The notes under the pieces: model-generated | What the model was told of the DNA's origin: nothing | The model's database searches: none | The model's input: the letters and a program-made list of their open reading frames with translations, nothing else | Program-made: the position numbers and the translations under genes | NCBI RefSeq assembly: GCF_002729955.1 | Contig: NZ_PBYA01000054.1 | Location: 52,012-116,011 of the forward strand | Length of the DNA stretch: 64,000 bases | From: Salinisphaera sp. | GTDB taxonomy: Bacteria; Pseudomonadota; Gammaproteobacteria; Nevskiales; Salinisphaeraceae | Direction of reading: 5' to 3' | In this document: positions 45,012 to 53,331 of the stretch, piece by piece | How the letters are laid out: the number at the start of each line of letters is the position of its first letter | Position numbering within the stretch: position 1 is the first letter of the stretch

Positions 45012-46724
45012 CTAACGGCGACCGAAGTTGTTGCGTACCAGATCGACCACTTCATCCATGCGGCCGGAGAAGATGGCCTTGGTCGAGTAGAGAGCGGTCG
45101 AGGCCACCTGGCCGGGTTCGACGGTCGGCGGCATCACCAGTTCCATACGATTGACCTTCACGTCGAGAATGCCGGGGCCATTGTGGGCCAGCAGATCGCG
45201 TACACCATCCTCGAGGTCGTGCTTCTTCTCGATCTTGCGGCCCCACAGGCCGATCGCCTCGGCCAGACGGCCGAAATCCGGGTTCTTGAGTTCGGTGAAC
45301 GAATCGAGCAGGCCTTCCACTTTCTGTTCGATCTCCACGAAGCCGAGCGAGCTGTTGTTGAACACCACCAGCTTGACCGGAATCTGTTCCTGCACGAGCG
45401 TGAGCAGGTCACCCATGAGCATGCTCAGGCCGCCGTCGCCACACATGGCGATGACCTGGCGCTCGGGAAACGCCTTGGCGATCCCCAGCGCCTGCGGGTA
45501 GGCGTTGGCCATGGTGCCGTGCACGAGACTGGGCAGGGTGCGGCGCTTGCCGTTGGCCTTGATATGACGCAGGCACCACACCATGGGGCTGCCGCCGTCC
45601 GCGGTGAACACGGCATCCTCGTCGGCGTGGGCATCGAGTAGCAGGGTGAGTTCCTGCGGGTGGATCAGGTCGTCGTAGTCGGACTGGGCAGCGGCGTTGT
45701 CGAGCGATTCGAGATAGGTTTTCCGACAATCGTTGACCCACTCGCGATCGGTGTTCTTTTCGACCCGGTCGAGCAGCGCCGCGCAGGTATCACGCGTGCT
45801 GCCGACCACGCCGATATCCACCGGGTGGCGCAGGCCGATCTGGCCGGGGTTGGTATCCACCTGAATGATCGTGGCGCTGTCCGGATAGAACTGGGCCCAG
45901 GCAAAGTTGCAGCCGAGCAGCAGCAGCGTGTCGCATTCGGACACCGCCCGATAGCCGCCTTCCAGACCGAAAACGCCGGTCATGCCCACTTCCAGTTCGT
46001 TGCCGTATTCGACGAAGTCCTTGGCACGGGAGGTCCAGGCGATGGGCGCGCCGAGCTTGTCGGCCAGCGCGATCAGCTCGTCGTGGGCGTGGCGACAGCC
46101 GTAGCCGGCATAGATGGAAACCTTCTTGCCGGCGTTGAGCTTGGTCGCGATGGCGTCGAGGTCGGCGTCGTTCGGACGCAGCACGGGGTCGAAGCGCTGG
46201 GTGCGGTAGGGCAGGCTGTCGTTCGGCTTCTGGGTGAACAGATCGCCGGGCACGATGAGCACGGCCACGCCGCCTTCGTTGAGCGCCTTCTGGGCTGCGA
46301 TCGCCGTCAACCGACGCGCGTTCTCCGGGCTGGATACGTATTCGCAGAACACGCTGTACTGGGCGTAGATCGGACGCTGGTCGACGTCCTGCGGAAAGCC
46401 CACGCCCATTTCCGCGGTGGCGACCTGCGAGGCAATGAACACCACCGGCGCGCCGTTGCGATGGGACTCGATCAAGCCGTTCACGAAATGGGTGCTGCCG
46501 GGCCCGCAGGTGCCCGCACAGCAGGCCAGTTCGTCGGTAATGAATGCTTCGCCGCCGGCCGCGAAGCCGCCGACCTCTTCGTGGCGCACATGCACCCAGT
46601 CCATTTCCGAACGCCGAATGGCGTCGGTGAAGTGGTTGATGGTATCGCCCACCACGCCGTAGCAGCGCTTTGCGCCGGCCTGGGTGAGTGTCTCGACGAT
46701 GATTTCGGCGACGTTGCTGGCCAT
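45012..46724 (-). CDS. poxB: Pyruvate:quinone oxidoreductase (pyruvate oxidase)
   Basis: 570 residues, as for E. coli PoxB (572). It decarboxylates pyruvate to acetate and CO2 with thiamine diphosphate and FAD, passing electrons to the membrane quinone pool. Seen are the catalytic Glu in VRHEEVGGFAAGG, CAGTCGPGSTHFVNGL, the FAD domain (YAGYGCRHAHDEL, LLLLGCNFAWAQFY), and the TPP motif CGDGGLSMLMGDLLT...NNSSLGFVE. The C-terminal part, which carries the membrane-binding helix, ends VVDLVRNNFGRR. The ATG at 46724 has AAGGAG at good spacing. Longer ORFs upstream run into the MITE and are rejected. Acetolactate synthase is the main alternative family and fits less well. Confidence 0.9.
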   Translation of the reverse strand: MASNVAEIIVETLTQAGAKRCYGVVGDTINHFTDAIRRSEMDWVHVRHEEVGGFAAGGEAFITDELACCAGTCGPGSTHFVNGLIESHRNGAPVVFIASQVATAEMGVGFPQDVDQRPIYAQYSVFCEYVSSPENARRLTAIAAQKALNEGGVAVLIVPGDLFTQKPNDSLPYRTQRFDPVLRPNDADLDAIATKLNAGKKVSIYAGYGCRHAHDELIALADKLGAPIAWTSRAKDFVEYGNELEVGMTGVFGLEGGYRAVSECDTLLLLGCNFAWAQFYPDSATIIQVDTNPGQIGLRHPVDIGVVGSTRDTCAALLDRVEKNTDREWVNDCRKTYLESLDNAAAQSDYDDLIHPQELTLLLDAHADEDAVFTADGGSPMVWCLRHIKANGKRRTLPSLVHGTMANAYPQALGIAKAFPERQVIAMCGDGGLSMLMGDLLTLVQEQIPVKLVVFNNSSLGFVEIEQKVEGLLDSFTELKNPDFGRLAEAIGLWGRKIEKKHDLEDGVRDLLAHNGPGILDVKVNRMELVMPPTVEPGQVASTALYSTKAIFSGRMDEVVDLVRNNFGRR

Positions 46725-47011
46725 GAGGGCTCCTTGGGATGAACGGCGCCCCGGGCAGGGCGTTATTGATTGCATGGTACAGGCTGCTCGCAAGTACGCG
46801 ACAGCCGACCTGTAGCCCGAACCTGGGAGCGCGTGGCGGTGCGGTGTTCGACCGGGCACGCGGTGACAACACGACCCGCCTCGTCGGCGCCTGCGCGTGC
46901 GACTCTCCACGGGCAGGCTCGTACGCGGTCGTGGGCATGTGCACTGCACAGCTACTGTGCGGGCGTCTGCTCCAGAGCGAGGCAATGCTGTGCGACATCT
47001 GTGCGTTGTCT
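46725..47011. other. Gene-free region between poxB and the MITE
   Basis: No credible ORF. It should contain the poxB promoter on the minus strand and, before the MITE arrived, would have formed the upstream control region of the amine dehydrogenase operon. Confidence 0.4.
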
Positions 47012-47288
47012 AGGGAAGCTCTGCACAACCTGTCGCGGTCGCGCCGGCGTGCTTTGCGCGCGATTGACAAGGAAGTGAGAGCGTAGCGTGCCTGCCGCAC
47101 GGAAGCGAACACTGACGCCGATCAAGCGCGCGCAAAGCCCCGGCCGCTCAGCGGTTCGGCCTCACAGACGCCGCGACGGCGTTGCCGAGCTTGACCTGCC
47201 AATGAGGCAGGCGCTGCGCTCGGACCCCTTGTCGCACCGTCTGCGAGGACTCGAACGCGATCCGCTAGAGGTTGTGCAGAGCTTCCCT
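47012..47288. mobile_element. MITE copy 1 with 20-bp perfect terminal inverted repeats
   Basis: The left end AGGGAAGCTCTGCACAACCT (47012-47031) is the exact reverse complement of the right end at 47269-47288. There is no transposase. The internal sequence from GGTTCGGCCTCACAGACGCC to CCTTGTCGCACCGTCTG is shared with copy 2 at 61919-62116. Relative to copy 2 it contains about 90 extra bases bounded by a 12-bp inverted repeat. The left flank is TA; the right flank is CT, so a TA target duplication is not intact here. The ends resemble those of IS5-group elements, a comparison by eye. Confidence 0.85.
47051..47138. repeat. Nested inverted repeat inside MITE copy 1
   Basis: GCTTTGCGCGCG (47051-47062) and CGCGCGCAAAGC (47127-47138) are exact inverses enclosing 64 bases. 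Copy 2 of the MITE has only about ten unrelated bases here. It may be an insertion within the MITE, or the longer ancestral form that copy 2 lost. Confidence 0.7.
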
Positions 47289-47331
47289 CTGGATCAGGCG
47301 TATCCGCGGGCCTTTTGGCGCCCGCGAAACC

Positions 47332-47347
47332 TGGCCCGGCTCTTGCA
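47332..47347 (+). promoter_or_regulatory. Sigma-54 (-24/-12) promoter of the amine dehydrogenase operon
   Basis: TGGCCCG-N4-TTGCA matches the consensus TGGCACG-N4-TTGCW with one substitution and exact spacing. It places the transcript start near 47358, about 25 bases before the ATG of the large subunit gene. Sigma-54 promoters need an enhancer-binding activator; no activator gene is next to the operon. Confidence 0.7.
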
Positions 47348-47383
47348 ACGACTGCATGACTGCCGTTCTAAAAGGGCCCCGCG

Positions 47384-48598
47384 ATGACAGCGACGAAATT
47401 TCAAAGACTTGCACGCCATACGGCGATCAGCGCGGCGCTCTGCGTGTTGGCGTTTGCCGGCGCGGCGATCGGCGCCGAGGAGGCGGCCAAGCAGGACGAT
47501 CCCGGCTTTCACCCGGAAGCGTTCACGGTGAAGGAGGCCATCGCCGATGGCCCGTTGGTACTGGTGAATCAGGCCAGCTGGGACGGTGCCAGCCGGATTC
47601 ACGTCTATTCACAGGACGGGCTCGCCTATCAGGGCCTGTTGTCGATGGGCCTGACGTCGCAGTTCATCGTCAGCCACGACCACAGCAAGGTCTATACGCT
47701 CTCGGATTACATGGAGCGCTATACCTACGGGCCGATTCATAGCGTGGTGCAGGCTTTCGACCTGAACAGTCTGAAGCCGGTCGCCGAGGTCGAGGTTCCC
47801 AACAAGGCGGCAAAGGCCATCGGTATGGAGCACCTGATCGAACTCAGTGCCGACGACAAATATCTGTACGTACAGAACGCCACCCCCGGCACCTCGGTTA
47901 CGGTGGTCGCCCTCGACGACATGCGTGTGGTCAAGGAAGTGCCTACGCCGGGTTGTTATGGCATCTACCCGAGCGTCGAAGGCCATCGCTTTTCGACGCT
48001 GTGCGGCCCGGGCACGCTCAACAGCTACGACGTGGACGAGGACGACCCCGGTGCCACCCCCTCGGAGGTGATCTTCGACGTCGAAGCGGACGCCCTATAT
48101 CTGCATTCGGTCCGTACGCAGGCGGGCCAGCTCGTGTTCACCTCCTTCAACGGCAATCTCTATGTCGTGGACGACAGCGCCGCCAAGGCCCGATTGGTCA
48201 AGAAACTGGCGGTCGCAGAAGGCGTCGACGGCGACTGGGCGCCCGGTGGTTACGGCATTACCGCTTACAACGAGGCCAACGACATGCTGTTCATGATCGT
48301 GCACTCGAATGCCTATGAAGGCAGCCACAAGGATATGTCCGAGCAGATCTGGGCCTACAGCCTGGCCGACGAGAAGCTCGTGGCCCGGTCCAAGGCGCCG
48401 CATCTGGTGTCGCTGGCCACCAGTCAGGGTGAGCGCCCGACGCTCTACGGCGCCAACGAGGAAGAGTCGAGCGTTGACGTCTATACGCCGACTGCGCAGG
48501 GTGGCTTCGAGTTCAAAAAAAGTGCCACGGACGACCGGGTCGGCTGGAGCACATCGCTGATGACGGCCCCGGATCGCGTGAGTGCAGGCGCGCAATGA
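47384..48598 (+). CDS. Quinoprotein amine dehydrogenase, large (beta-propeller) subunit
   Basis: 404 residues with a signal peptide ending AAIGA. The protein is the seven-bladed heavy chain of methylamine or aromatic amine dehydrogenase (MauB/AauB type), with motifs ASWDGASRIHVYSQDG, TLSDYMERYTYG, GCYGIYPSVEGHRFSTLCGPG and YGANEEESSVDVYTP. It holds the catalytic small subunit encoded three genes downstream and oxidises primary amines to aldehydes and ammonia in the periplasm. The ATG has AAAGGGCC upstream; the TGA overlaps the next ATG. Whether the substrate is methylamine or an aromatic amine cannot be fixed from sequence alone. Confidence 0.9.
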   Translation: MTATKFQRLARHTAISAALCVLAFAGAAIGAEEAAKQDDPGFHPEAFTVKEAIADGPLVLVNQASWDGASRIHVYSQDGLAYQGLLSMGLTSQFIVSHDHSKVYTLSDYMERYTYGPIHSVVQAFDLNSLKPVAEVEVPNKAAKAIGMEHLIELSADDKYLYVQNATPGTSVTVVALDDMRVVKEVPTPGCYGIYPSVEGHRFSTLCGPGTLNSYDVDEDDPGATPSEVIFDVEADALYLHSVRTQAGQLVFTSFNGNLYVVDDSAAKARLVKKLAVAEGVDGDWAPGGYGITAYNEANDMLFMIVHSNAYEGSHKDMSEQIWAYSLADEKLVARSKAPHLVSLATSQGERPTLYGANEEESSVDVYTPTAQGGFEFKKSATDDRVGWSTSLMTAPDRVSAGAQ

Positions 48599-49128
48599 TC
48601 GCCATGCTCGCACTCGCAAGCGCTGCAGCCGGCGTATTCATTCTGCTCGTGGTGCTGCGCGCCGCGCTGCACAAGGCCATGGACTTCGTTGAGCTTCAGG
48701 GCTTTGTCGCCGACTACCGTCTGTTACCACAGGCCTGGGTCGCCCCCGCCGCCGGCGTATTGATGGGTCTCGAATTCGTGCTCGCCGCGCTGGTCGCGCT
48801 GCCCGTCACCCGCGGCGCTGGCCTGGTGGGCTGTGCCGTACTGTTCGCAGGCTATGCCATCGCCATCGCCATCAACCTGTCGCGAGGGCATACCCGTATC
48901 GAATGCGGATGTGGTGGGGCGCCGCAGATGCTGAGTACATCCCTGCTGGTGCGTAACGGCGTGCTCGCGCTTCTGGCGGTTTTTGCTGCCTGGACCGTGC
49001 CCGGCGCGCTGGCCTTGCCCGAGAGCCTCGCCGTGATCGGCGCCGGCGTGTTCGCGCTCGCGCTCTATCTACTGTTCGAACAGCTCAACGCCAACCGCAT
49101 GTACCTGAAAAAACGAGGATCGCTATGA
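48595..49128 (+). CDS. mauE: MauE-like membrane protein for amine dehydrogenase maturation
   Basis: 177 residues with four membrane helices and the ECGCGG motif typical of MauE. MauE and MauD are required for stable small subunit, which contains six disulfides, so MauE probably helps disulfide formation or transport. ATGA overlaps on both sides (48595-48598 and 49125-49128) couple it to its neighbours. Confidence 0.87.
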   Translation: MIAMLALASAAAGVFILLVVLRAALHKAMDFVELQGFVADYRLLPQAWVAPAAGVLMGLEFVLAALVALPVTRGAGLVGCAVLFAGYAIAIAINLSRGHTRIECGCGGAPQMLSTSLLVRNGVLALLAVFAAWTVPGALALPESLAVIGAGVFALALYLLFEQLNANRMYLKKRGSL

Positions 49129-49733
49129 CCGCTCTGACTTTTGCCGTGGTGTTCCTCGGCCTGGCCTTTCTGGCTCTGTGCTTCGGTTTTCTGGTGCTCG
49201 CGCGCCAGATCGGCGTGCTCTACGAACGCATCGCGCCGATGGGCGCGCTCATGAACGACTCCGGCCCGCAAGTCGGTGAGCAGTCGCCGAAGTTCACGCT
49301 GGAAAGCCTCAACGGCGGCGTGGTTTCGATCGGCACGGTCAAGGAAACAGCCACGCTGGTTTTCTTCGTGTCGCCGACCTGTCCGATCTGCAAGAAGCTC
49401 ATACCCATTCTGCGCTCGATCCGCTCGAGCGAAGGTGACTGGCTGACGGTGGTGCTGGCCAGCGACGGTGATGAAGACAAGCAGCGTCGCTTCATCGACA
49501 ACGCGCGGCTCGACGACTTCGACTATGTGCTCTCCACCGAGCTGGGTCTTGGCTTTCGGGTAGCACGCCTGCCCTATGCCGTGGTGCTCGACCGCAGCGG
49601 GGCGGTACGCGCGAAAGGGCTGGTGAATACGCGCGAGCAGCTCGAAAGCCTGTTCAACGCCCACGACATGGGCGTGGCCTCCATCCAGAACTATATCGGC
49701 GAGGCACAAGACGGCGAGCCGGCCCGTTCCTAA
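49125..49733 (+). CDS. mauD: MauD-like thioredoxin-fold protein
   Basis: 202 residues. One N-terminal membrane helix (about 3-25) and a periplasmic thioredoxin-like domain with FFVSPTCPICKKLIPIL (CPIC redox pair) and RVARLPYAVVLDRSG (cis-Pro region). It is the expected partner of MauE in making the disulfides of the small subunit. It overlaps mauE and is followed after 30 bases by the small-subunit gene. Confidence 0.9.
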   Translation: MTALTFAVVFLGLAFLALCFGFLVLARQIGVLYERIAPMGALMNDSGPQVGEQSPKFTLESLNGGVVSIGTVKETATLVFFVSPTCPICKKLIPILRSIRSSEGDWLTVVLASDGDEDKQRRFIDNARLDDFDYVLSTELGLGFRVARLPYAVVLDRSGAVRAKGLVNTREQLESLFNAHDMGVASIQNYIGEAQDGEPARS

Positions 49734-49763
49734 CCGGGTAATGACCCTCCACAAGGACAGATC

Positions 49764-50324
49764 ATGAAACGACTACTCGATGCATTGACGGCCCGCACGG
49801 ATGCCGGCGCCGAACGCATGATGCGGCGCACCGCCCAGCGCTACAGTCGGCGCAGCTTTATTGGCCGTGCGGCGCTGTTCATGGCCGGCACGGCCTTGCT
49901 GCCGGTGTTGCCGTTCGACCAGGGCGGGCGCGCGATCGCGGCGACCCCGAACGGCGGCAAGCTGCAGGACGACGATCCACTGGCCTGCGATTACTGGCGC
50001 TATTGCGCGATCGACGGCAACCTCTGCAACGATTGCGGCGGCACGCTCACCAGCTGCCCGCCGGGCGCCGAGGCGTCGAAGGTGTCGTGGGTGGGGACCT
50101 GTCGCAACCCGACCGACGGCCGCGACTACGTGGTGTCGTATAACGACTGCTGTGGCAAGGCCGCCTGTACCGGCACGGAATGTGTGAACAGCGCGCGTGA
50201 ACGCCCCGGATACCAGATGAGCCTGCACAACGACATCAACTGGTGCATGGCCAACAAGTCGATGGGCTACCACTGCACGGTGGCCGTACTGGTGGGCCAG
50301 GTGGACGATGCGCCGGCCGGCTGA
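49764..50324 (+). CDS. Quinoprotein amine dehydrogenase, small subunit (tryptophan tryptophylquinone)
   Basis: 186 residues. A long twin-arginine leader (YSRRSFIGRAALFMAG) exports it. The mature part has 12 cysteines, enough for the six disulfides of this family. Trp109 (KVSWVGTC) and Trp160 (DINWCMAN) are 51 residues apart, the same spacing as the cofactor residues Trp57 and Trp108 of Paracoccus methylamine dehydrogenase, so they should form the TTQ cofactor. The gene order large subunit-E-D-small subunit is that of mau and aau clusters. Confidence 0.93.
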   Translation: MKRLLDALTARTDAGAERMMRRTAQRYSRRSFIGRAALFMAGTALLPVLPFDQGGRAIAATPNGGKLQDDDPLACDYWRYCAIDGNLCNDCGGTLTSCPPGAEASKVSWVGTCRNPTDGRDYVVSYNDCCGKAACTGTECVNSARERPGYQMSLHNDINWCMANKSMGYHCTVAVLVGQVDDAPAG

Positions 50325-50817
50325 GGCCGGTGCGGCGATACCGGTACTATCCGGCAACGCGACGATAGCGTTACGTTGCGTGGCAGCCTGCATTGTCGGG
50401 ATGGCCGTAACGTTTTCTACGGCCATCCAGGCGGGTGTGCCACCGGCAACGCAGTACCTGATCCACTGCAGCGGCTGCCACCGCGCGGACGGCTCGGGCA
50501 GCCTGCGTGGCGGCATACCCGACCTGCGCGGCTATGTGGGCTCCTTCGGGCGCGTGGACAATGGCCGAACGTATCTGATGCATGTGCCGGGCGTGGTCGG
50601 CTCGGGGCTTGATAACGCCGATATTGCTGCGGTCATGAACTATATATTCGAGCGCTGGGCCGACGCGCCGGCGAGTGATCCGGTTCCGTTGTTCACTGCG
50701 GCGGAGGTGGCGCAATTGAGAAAGCGATCGGTTCCGGATGTCGTCAAGGCGCGCCGGCGTGTGGTCCACGAGTTGAAAGCGCGCGACCTGCCTGTCGCGG
50801 CTTACCCCTGGGAGTAA
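50308..50817 (+). CDS. Periplasmic c-type cytochrome, probable electron acceptor
   Basis: 169 residues. Signal peptide (ALRCVAACIVGMAVTFSTAIQA), one haem site CSGCH near the mature N-terminus, and GGIPDLRGYVGSFGRV, LMHVPGVVGSGLDNADIAAVMNYI, where a Met can be the sixth ligand. The ATG at 50308 overlaps the end of the small-subunit gene by 17 bases. The position suggests that it takes electrons from the TTQ enzyme in place of the blue copper protein amicyanin, which is not encoded here. That assignment is inference from context. Confidence 0.85.
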   Translation: MRRPAEAGAAIPVLSGNATIALRCVAACIVGMAVTFSTAIQAGVPPATQYLIHCSGCHRADGSGSLRGGIPDLRGYVGSFGRVDNGRTYLMHVPGVVGSGLDNADIAAVMNYIFERWADAPASDPVPLFTAAEVAQLRKRSVPDVVKARRRVVHELKARDLPVAAYPWE

Positions 50818-50982
50818 CGTCGTCCGAATGAGCCGGGCCTGGCGGGCGCCGTGTTGCGGCGCGACACCTGTAACGCGCAATTAGTCGCCATGGCCGAATA
50901 TCTGCGGTTCAGTGCTCCGAACTGATACCATCCAAGGCGATCGCAGACACCGTGATCGTTGAACGCATTTTTCGGAGAACCC

Positions 50983-51057
50983 ATGCGCAATATTATTTAT
51001 CTCGTTGGCCTCGTGGTCATCGTCGTGGCTATTCTGTCTTTCCTCGGCGTGATGTAG
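50983..51057 (+). CDS. 24-residue single-helix membrane peptide
   Basis: ATG 50983 has CGGAG seven bases upstream and opens MRNIIYLVGLVVIVVAIL, then SFLGVM and TAG. It is one hydrophobic helix with an Arg-Asn N-terminus, so it probably sits in the inner membrane. A terminator 30 bases later shows that it is a complete small transcription unit and not noise. I have seen similar short sequences in other proteobacteria but know no function. Confidence 0.65.
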   Translation: MRNIIYLVGLVVIVVAILSFLGVM

Positions 51058-51084
51058 CCGGGCAGAAATGCAGCGAACGAAAGA

Positions 51085-51118
51085 ACGGTTGATCGCGGGG
51101 GCGATCAGCCGTTTTTTT
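51085..51118 (+). terminator. Rho-independent terminator after the small membrane peptide
   Basis: AACGGTTGATCGC and GCGATCAGCCGTT pair (one G-T) with a G-rich loop, followed by seven T residues. Confidence 0.85.
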
Positions 51119-51240
51119 ATGTGTGCAAATCGGTTTCGGTGCGTGAAGTACTGGGCCGGACAGATGCACCGCCCGAAGCCGTTCTGATATCTGCAGGGGG
51201 CAGACGTATACACGGTCGGCGTGGTCGATACGTCCTCGTT

Positions 51241-53331
51241 CTAGGCGGAAAAGGCGTGTTCGATGGACTCGGTTTCGCGAACCAGACGCAGTTCGTAATC
51301 GCTGGCCGGCATCGGTTTATCGAGCAGATAGCCCTGCAGCTCGTCGCAGCCGGCCTGGGTGAGATAGCGTTGTTGTGCGGCGGTTTCGACGCCTTCTGCC
51401 ACCACGGTGATACCCAGCACGTGGGAGAGATCGATGATCAGCTTCACGATCTCACTGTGCGCGCTGGCGGCGCCTTCATCGAGGTTGGCGGTAAACGAAC
51501 GGTCGACCTTTAGCTGATGGATCGGCAGCTTCTGGAGATAGGACAGACTCGAATAGCCCGTCCCGAAATCGTCCAGAGCAATACGGATACCGAGCTCGCT
51601 GAGCTGACCGAGCACACGGGTGGCGGTTTCGAACTCTTCCATGGCCAGGGTTTCGGTGATCTCGAGGATCAGGCTGTCGGCCGTGAGCGAGTGCCGTGCC
51701 AGCGCGCCCGCGATTTGCGCGATCAGGCGGTCATCGAGCAGGCGGGCGACCGATAGGTTGATGGAAACGGCGGGCACGCGTAAGCCGGCTGCCCGCCAGT
51801 CGCGGATATGGCGGCAAACCTGGTCAATGACGTTCAGTTCGAGATCGTTTATCAGCCCGCTGCGTTCAGCGACCTCGATGAACAGGCCGGGGCTGACCAG
51901 TCCGCGCCGTGGGTGTTGCCAGCGAACCAGCGCTTCGGCCCCGGCCAGCCCGCCGTCGCGAGCGCGATATTTGGGCTGGTAATAGACGACCAGTTCGTCG
52001 TTATCGATACCGGCGCGCAGTTCGTCCTGAATTTGGAAGGCGTCGGCCTGCTTGATGCCCATGCTGGGCAGGTAGCGCTGCACGCGATTCTTGCCCGCGC
52101 GTTTGGCCGTATACATCGCCAGGTCCGCCGCCGTGACCAGCGTGGCGGCGTCACTCGCGTCGTTCGGGTACAGCGCGATACCGATGCTCGCCGACAGCGT
52201 GGCACCATGTTCGCGAATACGTGCCAGTTCCGCGATCGCGTGTTCGGCGAATGCTTCGACAAGGTCGGCGTCGGTGGCATGCTCCATGAGCAACAGAAAC
52301 TCGTCGCCGCCGATACGGCCGAGCGTGTGCTGCTCGTCGGCGAGTTCGCGCAGTACTGCGCTCGTGCGTTGCAGCAGGCGATCGCCCAGGCCGTGGCCGA
52401 GGCTGTCGTTGATGAGTTTGAAACCGTCGAGGTCGATATAGAGCAGGGCACAGCCTTCGCCCGGTTTCACTTCGGCGGTCGCAGCACGGATACGCTCGTA
52501 GACGGTCGTACGGTTGGGTAATTCCGTGAGCGCATCGTAGCGGCTGCGGTAACGCAGCTGGGCGTTGGCGCTACGCAGGGACTCGACCAGATCGGCCGTC
52601 TGCTTGTCGAGTTGGCGGTCGAGTAGCGCCGCGAATACCCCGAGGCTGATAATAAAAAGCGTGCAGGAAGACACCAGCAACGAAAGCCAGAACGGGTCGA
52701 CCGATACGCTGGCTGTGCTTGTCGCACGATCCGAAATAACCAGCGACAACACCGCGAAGTGGTGGCATAGGGCGAGACCGGCCCCGATGCACACAGAAAC
52801 CAACGCGGTGGCCGCTGGCGACATCGGACGATCAACCGTGGTCAAGCGGTGGGCAATCCACATGCTGGCTGCTACCACCAGGTAGAACGCCAGCGCGGTT
52901 GTCGCTGTCGGCAGCGGCAAATACACGATCGCCGGGGTGAGTTGCAGCGACAGGTTCCCCAGGTAGAACAACGCGCAGGTGCTGGTCGCTACGGGTATGG
53001 CGGCCGCAAGAATGGCCCATGCGGATAGCGCAGACCGGCTGGAGACGTAGAAGACGATAAGGGTTGCAACCAGGCCTGCCAGCCAGGACGCAAGGGTGAG
53101 ATCGATCTCGTGGCCCAGCACGAACGGCAGTTCGAGCGCCATCATGCTCACGAAATGGGTCGCCCAGATGCCCGTTGCCAATACGCATGCACCGGCGAGC
53201 AGCCAGGAGGATTTCGCCCGCGTACGGCTACGCCGCACACGGCCGAGCATGTCCATCGCGGCGTAGCAGGTAACGCTGCAGATCAGAACGGCGAGCGCGA
53301 TTAGAGGCGAGTTGTAAGTAATCGGGCTCAA
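51241..53331 (-). CDS. MHYT-GGDEF-EAL membrane c-di-GMP enzyme
   Basis: 696 residues. The N-terminal MHYT-type sensor (about 1-235) has seven membrane helices, with metal-binding His pairs in WATHFVSM and LCHHFAVL and proposed gas or copper sensing. GGDEF (about 262-420) has IDLDGFKLINDSLGH and an intact GGDEF, but no RxxD inhibitory site five residues before it. EAL (about 435-690) has AGAEALVRW, LEITET, DDFGTGYSSL and VVAEGVET. Either activity is possible. Single gene; the stop is about 120 bases from the small-peptide terminator on the other strand. Confidence 0.92.
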   Translation of the reverse strand: MSPITYNSPLIALAVLICSVTCYAAMDMLGRVRRSRTRAKSSWLLAGACVLATGIWATHFVSMMALELPFVLGHEIDLTLASWLAGLVATLIVFYVSSRSALSAWAILAAAIPVATSTCALFYLGNLSLQLTPAIVYLPLPTATTALAFYLVVAASMWIAHRLTTVDRPMSPAATALVSVCIGAGLALCHHFAVLSLVISDRATSTASVSVDPFWLSLLVSSCTLFIISLGVFAALLDRQLDKQTADLVESLRSANAQLRYRSRYDALTELPNRTTVYERIRAATAEVKPGEGCALLYIDLDGFKLINDSLGHGLGDRLLQRTSAVLRELADEQHTLGRIGGDEFLLLMEHATDADLVEAFAEHAIAELARIREHGATLSASIGIALYPNDASDAATLVTAADLAMYTAKRAGKNRVQRYLPSMGIKQADAFQIQDELRAGIDNDELVVYYQPKYRARDGGLAGAEALVRWQHPRRGLVSPGLFIEVAERSGLINDLELNVIDQVCRHIRDWRAAGLRVPAVSINLSVARLLDDRLIAQIAGALARHSLTADSLILEITETLAMEEFETATRVLGQLSELGIRIALDDFGTGYSSLSYLQKLPIHQLKVDRSFTANLDEGAASAHSEIVKLIIDLSHVLGITVVAEGVETAAQQRYLTQAGCDELQGYLLDKPMPASDYELRLVRETESIEHAFSA

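Noticed and set aside
45012..46724. Acetolactate synthase for branched-chain synthesis, linked to ilvD
   Set aside because: The length, FAD-domain wording and C-terminal end fit PoxB better, there is no ilvN partner, and the gene is 29 kb from ilvD.
47088..47387. A 99-residue ORF before the amine dehydrogenase genes
   Set aside because: It is translated MITE sequence and continues over the sigma-54 promoter.
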